Below are positions 60,424-64,000 of a DNA stretch of 64,000 bases, in pieces. Position numbers and translations under genes: made by a program. The DNA is from Epiperipatus broadwayi. Taxonomy: Eukaryota; Onychophora; Udeonychophora; Euonychophora; Peripatidae. The notes beneath the pieces are model-generated. The model had not been told where the DNA came from, did not search any database, and saw only the letters and a program-made list of their open reading frames with translations. Location: NCBI GenBank assembly GCA_028023455.1, contig JAQFVV010013336.1:1-64000 (forward strand). Reading direction: 5' to 3'. Positions within the stretch are counted from its first letter, which is position 1, and each line of letters opens with the position of its first letter.

Positions 60424-60437
60424 AGCTTCATCTTAAA

Positions 60438-60944
60438 CTAAATAGAGAATGCAATGAGGTTTTATGTTGTATAAAAATTTAAGATAATATATGCTTAATG
60501 TAGCAGTTTGAAAAAAATTTTTCTCATCGACCAGAATGTTACGCAACTTCCTATATAAAATAATATAAGCATACAAACAGAAATTCAAACCCAAGTATCA
60601 CATTCCAAGGAAACTTTTTATCAAATACAATTTTTTAATAAATACATAAATGACTAATAATCATTTTTTATTGGTTTTAAGGAAATTTGACGGGTAAATA
60701 AAAGAAGATAGTCATGCATATACAAATGACAAAAGATTTATTTGAATCTTAATCAAAAATTATGGTTTACAGCTAGGATTAGAAAAAATAAAATGTAACT
60801 TAATAAAAACTAATTGATAATCGTTTATGAATTTATTAAAAGACCGTTGGTGTTAAAGAATATGCTATTTGTAGAATAATTTATATAATACATATTAAAT
60901 AAACACAGGTGCTGCGAAAGGGGTGGGATGCTAGGGGTGCCACT
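60438..60944. other. AT-rich intronic sequence, nothing recognised
   Basis: No supported gene or element. Confidence 0.5.
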
Positions 60945-61287
60945 AATTCAGAGGTAATCGTTAAGTTTAAACACACCGAGTAAAGCAAATTCTTAAAGAC
61001 CATTCTATATATTTATGACATAGCAGCTGTTTTAATTATAGGATTATTTACAAAGTAAATGGTGAATATGGATAGGTTGTTATCAACAAGCATTAGCCAG
61101 CCAGCATTGTGAATTTAATGGTTTTTACTTCCGAATTTAAGAAAAAGCATCATGTTTTCTAAAGATTCCTGATATTTCTTAATTCAAACATAATTGGGGT
61201 TTACTTGAAGGCACAATGGATGGGTATTTATATGAATACTATTCAAATAAAAAATAAATCATGACCTTCATACTGGAAGCGGCAAGA

Positions 61288-61785
61288 TTAAACCACTAAA
61301 CATCACATAATCTCCATTCTTTCTGCTTCCACAAGCTGTTTTCACAGAGGCAAAACTCTCCATACAGTAGTACCACTGGATGCAGGAAGGTTTGTGCATA
61401 AAATCTCTATCTAGTATTTACTCATCCAATATCCCCAGACTGGTGATTGGTTTTAAATCAATAAACATCACATGATCACCATTCTTTAAGCTTATGCATA
61501 CTGTTTACACAGAGACAAAACCCTCCATACAGTAGCATCCTTCACTGCAAGCCAGAATAATCGATGGATGCATAAAATCCCTATCTATTACCTACTCATC
61601 CAATATTCCCAGACTAAGCTCCTCACTGATGAAAGCCACAATCTAGAAACTAGTCTGGCTATATTGGTTGAGTAAGCACTAGATAGGGATTTTATGCCCA
61701 GATCTTCCAGCATCCGTTGATTACTCTGGTTTGCACTAAGTGGTGCTACTGTATGGAGAGTTTTGCCTCTATGTAAGCTATAAGA
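61288..61785 (-). mobile_element. Hairpin retroposon family A, two nested or tandem copies (A10)
   Basis: Two minus-orientation tails are seen: TTAAACCACTAAACATCAC at 61288 and TAAATCAATAAACATCACAT at about 61453. The first copy stops after AATATCCCCAGACTGG. The second is near complete, with GTTTACACAGAGACAAAACC, the core in reverse (CTCCTCACTGATGAAAGCC) and ACTGTATGGAGAGTTTTGCC. They lie within the leader and start region of the decayed LINE, so they are younger than it. Duplications are not clear. Confidence 0.8.
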
Positions 61786-63774
61786 ATTATTATCCATTAT
61801 AATGGTTGTATATTGATGGCTAAAAGTGATCATTTTATAAACCAAAGCTGCCATTAAATGATCGAGTTTTTTACTTATCTATAACTGTATTTCACTTTTA
61901 TGCTAGAAATAAAGCAAAAACTGGAAAAGGAATTGTCTAAATTTAATTTGGACATTGTCAAATTTTGTGAAATTAGAAGAAGTAAAAAACCATTTGAAAA
62001 GTAATTAAGACACACGGTTTGTAAATAAATCTTGTGTTAAAGATTTGCGGAGGTCCCTGCTGTCATTTTTTCGGATGCTTAGTCTTAAGGTTGTAGCCCT
62101 AATAAATATTACTTTAAGTAACGAGTATGCGCTTTATAAATATAATTATTATAAATAAAATATGGAAATATAATCTTGAGGAGATTAATAGTATATCAGA
62201 CACATTGGCAAAAATAATTATTCTTTTTAAGACAAGAAATCAAATGCAATATCAGTTTATGTCGCACAAATTTCTCATTATGATGAGGAAGTAGAAGATT
62301 TTTATATGGATATGAAAGTGGTTTTCATCAGACCAAACAACATTTTTAAAATGCCATGGGTACTTTTAATGCTGTAACTGGTAAAGGATTAAAAGATGTA
62401 AATACTGTGGTTAAGTTTGTGTGGAGTCAGAAATGAGAGGGGACCTCAACTTTTGAATTTACAAAAAAAAAAAAAACTGTTATTATGAATTTCTTCTTCA
62501 AGAGAAATGCTAAGTGGAAATGGACAATGGTGGCATCCAAAAGTAGGTATAAGCAGAATTGTATTATGTTTTGACTAACAAAATATGTATATCAAAGACT
62601 GTAATATTCTTAACAGATACAACATAGGAAATAGTCATTGCTTAATGGGGTATAAGATAGGGGTTAATATAAAACTAGAACGACAAAAACTAATGACAGA
62701 ATTCAGTTGATATTCTTAACCAATGAAAATACTCCAAAAATTTAAACTATTACTTGCAAATTGTTTTACACTATTAGCAAACTTACAGTTCAGCCTTGAA
62801 TGAGATCAACAAGAAAATAACTGATAGTCCAGTACGAACTGCTATACATATAAGTAGAAGCAAGCACTTCATCAGTAAATTTTTAGGTGAGATGAGGTAA
62901 TGTATAAAGAATAGAATAAATATAATACCATATTTCAAAATGATCCATTTTGAAGAATTGAATATCTTCAGTAAAATATAATTGAAAAAAGTAATGCTGA
63001 CATAAAGAAATATAATTTTAAAGTGCTAAAAAAGCTACAGATGAGAACAAAGAATTCAGAAATATAAATAAGATCTTAGTAATAGAAGAAAAGTTGTTTC
63101 AACAAAATAAGAGATGATATATTAAAATGTGTGAAAAAAAAATTATAAAAAAAACTTTATAGTAATAAAGAAAACAATAAAATGTAAACATTTACATTAT
63201 CGGGCTCCATTTCATCATTGGCTAAGCTGTTTCTCAAGTTTAATTTTGTAATGTGGTCTCACAATGCAATCAGAAACTGATCAGTGAAAACTTTTATCCA
63301 ATATTCATAGCCCTTAATAATCCCAATACAGAAAAAAAAAATATTCTTATTATTCATTAAATACATGCTCCAATTTTCCTACCCATTTGATTTGGATGAT
63401 AAAGATATCCATTTTAGTGAAGCCAAAAATTGTAATCTTAAAAATAGAAAGATTGCAAATTCTGATGAAATACCTGGGGAAGTTTTAAAATATAGTTGTG
63501 ATATGATAGCTTGAAATATGATAATATTTTTTGAAATTCCAAATATTATAAATGAAGAAGTAAAATATGCAAGTAATCCATGAAGACTGGAAAAATCAGA
63601 AAATGATGAAATTTTTATACATACTGTAAAAACTAAGGTGAAGAAATACAGAGACTGTTAGCAAAACTATATAATCCAAATGTCTGTATAATAAAGATAT
63701 AACAGATTATTGGAAAAGGCAATAGTTGTTAATGATATTTAAGAAATATGAAAAAAATATGATATTAGAAGTTA

Positions 63775-63969
63775 TCTAATGAGTGTGCCAATAGACCGGT
63801 TTCTAGCTTCTAGCTTTCCTCAGTAACAAAAGCCAGAAGATAGAAACCAGTCTGAGAATAGGGATATTCTGAAAATCTTGTTAAGAAGCATTAGCATGCT
63901 CATTAAATAACATCTGTAATACAAGCTTAATAAATTGAGTCATGTGACAGATGACTTGACTTCTTTGCG
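63775..63969 (+). mobile_element. Hairpin element family F2 with 16-bp duplication
   Basis: CTTCTAGCTTTCCTCAGTAA and its partner GCCAGAAGATAGAAACCAGT form the hairpin. A one-sided tail runs through TAATACAAGCTTAATAAATT and AGTCATGTGACAGATGACTT. An exact 16-bp duplication, ATGATATTAGAAGTTA, flanks it (63759-63774 and 63970-63985), and this is LINE coding sequence. Confidence 0.9.
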
Positions 63970-64000
63970 ATGATATTAGAAGTTACATACATAACAATCT

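Larger units (their letters stand above)
60945..64000 (+). mobile_element. Decayed RTE-like LINE, copy 2, running past the window end
   Basis: It aligns with 50226 onwards: a leader with GCAAATTCTTAAAGACC, AGCAGCTGTT and CATTAGCCAG, and the start region (TCATGACCTTCATACTGG) near 61257. The endonuclease region follows (TTGTGAAATTAGAAGAAG near 61965; GAAGTAGAAGATTTTTATAT near 62288), then the linker and the early polymerase (near 63540-63790), with many stops and indels. It is older than the 50226-53468 copy. It is interrupted by family A elements (61288-61785) and by a family F2 hairpin (63775-63969), and resumes after it. Confidence 0.85.

Noticed and set aside
12555-63969. CRISPR-like array from repeated motifs
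   Set aside because: The repeats are dispersed over kilobases with inverted arms and target-site duplications, and the genome is eukaryotic.

Overview
The window looks like nuclear DNA from an animal with a large, AT-rich, repeat-filled genome. By eye it is roughly 70% A+T. It holds two exons of one conserved gene about 48.5 kb apart, APE-type LINEs, a Tx1/L1-like LINE, tRNA-derived SINEs and many fold-back repeats. There is no bacterial gene structure. A lophotrochozoan, possibly a cephalopod mollusc, fits the giant intron and repeat content, but this is inference and no marker in the window proves it.

The only host gene I can support is on the minus strand: a CCDC102-type coiled-coil protein. 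One exon is at 54365-54481 (39 codons) and the next is at 5628-5837 (70 codons). Both have AG/GT borders and are in phase 0, and their joined reading frame matches the order in vertebrate CCDC102A as I recall it. Positions 5838-54364 are therefore one giant intron, 1-5627 is the next intron downstream, and 54482-64000 lies upstream of the earlier exon. I found no further exon.

The rest is layered mobile DNA. (1) A full-length-size RTE-like LINE lies at 50226-53468 (8-bp TSD), with a 5'-truncated copy at 16787-17252 and a decayed copy at 60945 to the window end. (2) A second APE-LINE lineage occurs at 414-1049, 19100-19325 and as an inverted pair at 32511-34465. (3) A Tx1/L1-like LINE tail at 23926-26044 has 35-36-bp TSDs and is split by a 606-bp palindrome. 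(4) Another LINE 3' half lies at 28480-29990. (5) tRNA-like SINEs lie at 1799, 1930, 31784, 36948 and 42930. (6) DNA-transposon derivatives include a hAT-type element at 2143-2647 with an exact 8-bp TSD and TIR elements at 20844-21312 and 30407-31593.

The most interesting material is a set of hairpin repeats that look like foldback MITEs but carry long, variable-length target-site duplications of 11-17 bp. Family A has about ten copies. Its copies start close to one point at the 5' foot of the hairpin, and extend on the other side into an unpaired tail of about 60 bp ending near GGTTTA. Unrelated hairpins at 44624-44760 (14-bp TSD), 59925-60423 (14-bp TSD) and 63775-63969 (16-bp TSD) show the same signature. 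I propose that these are retroposed hairpin RNAs, SINE-like parasites copied by a LINE reverse transcriptase, rather than cut-and-paste elements.
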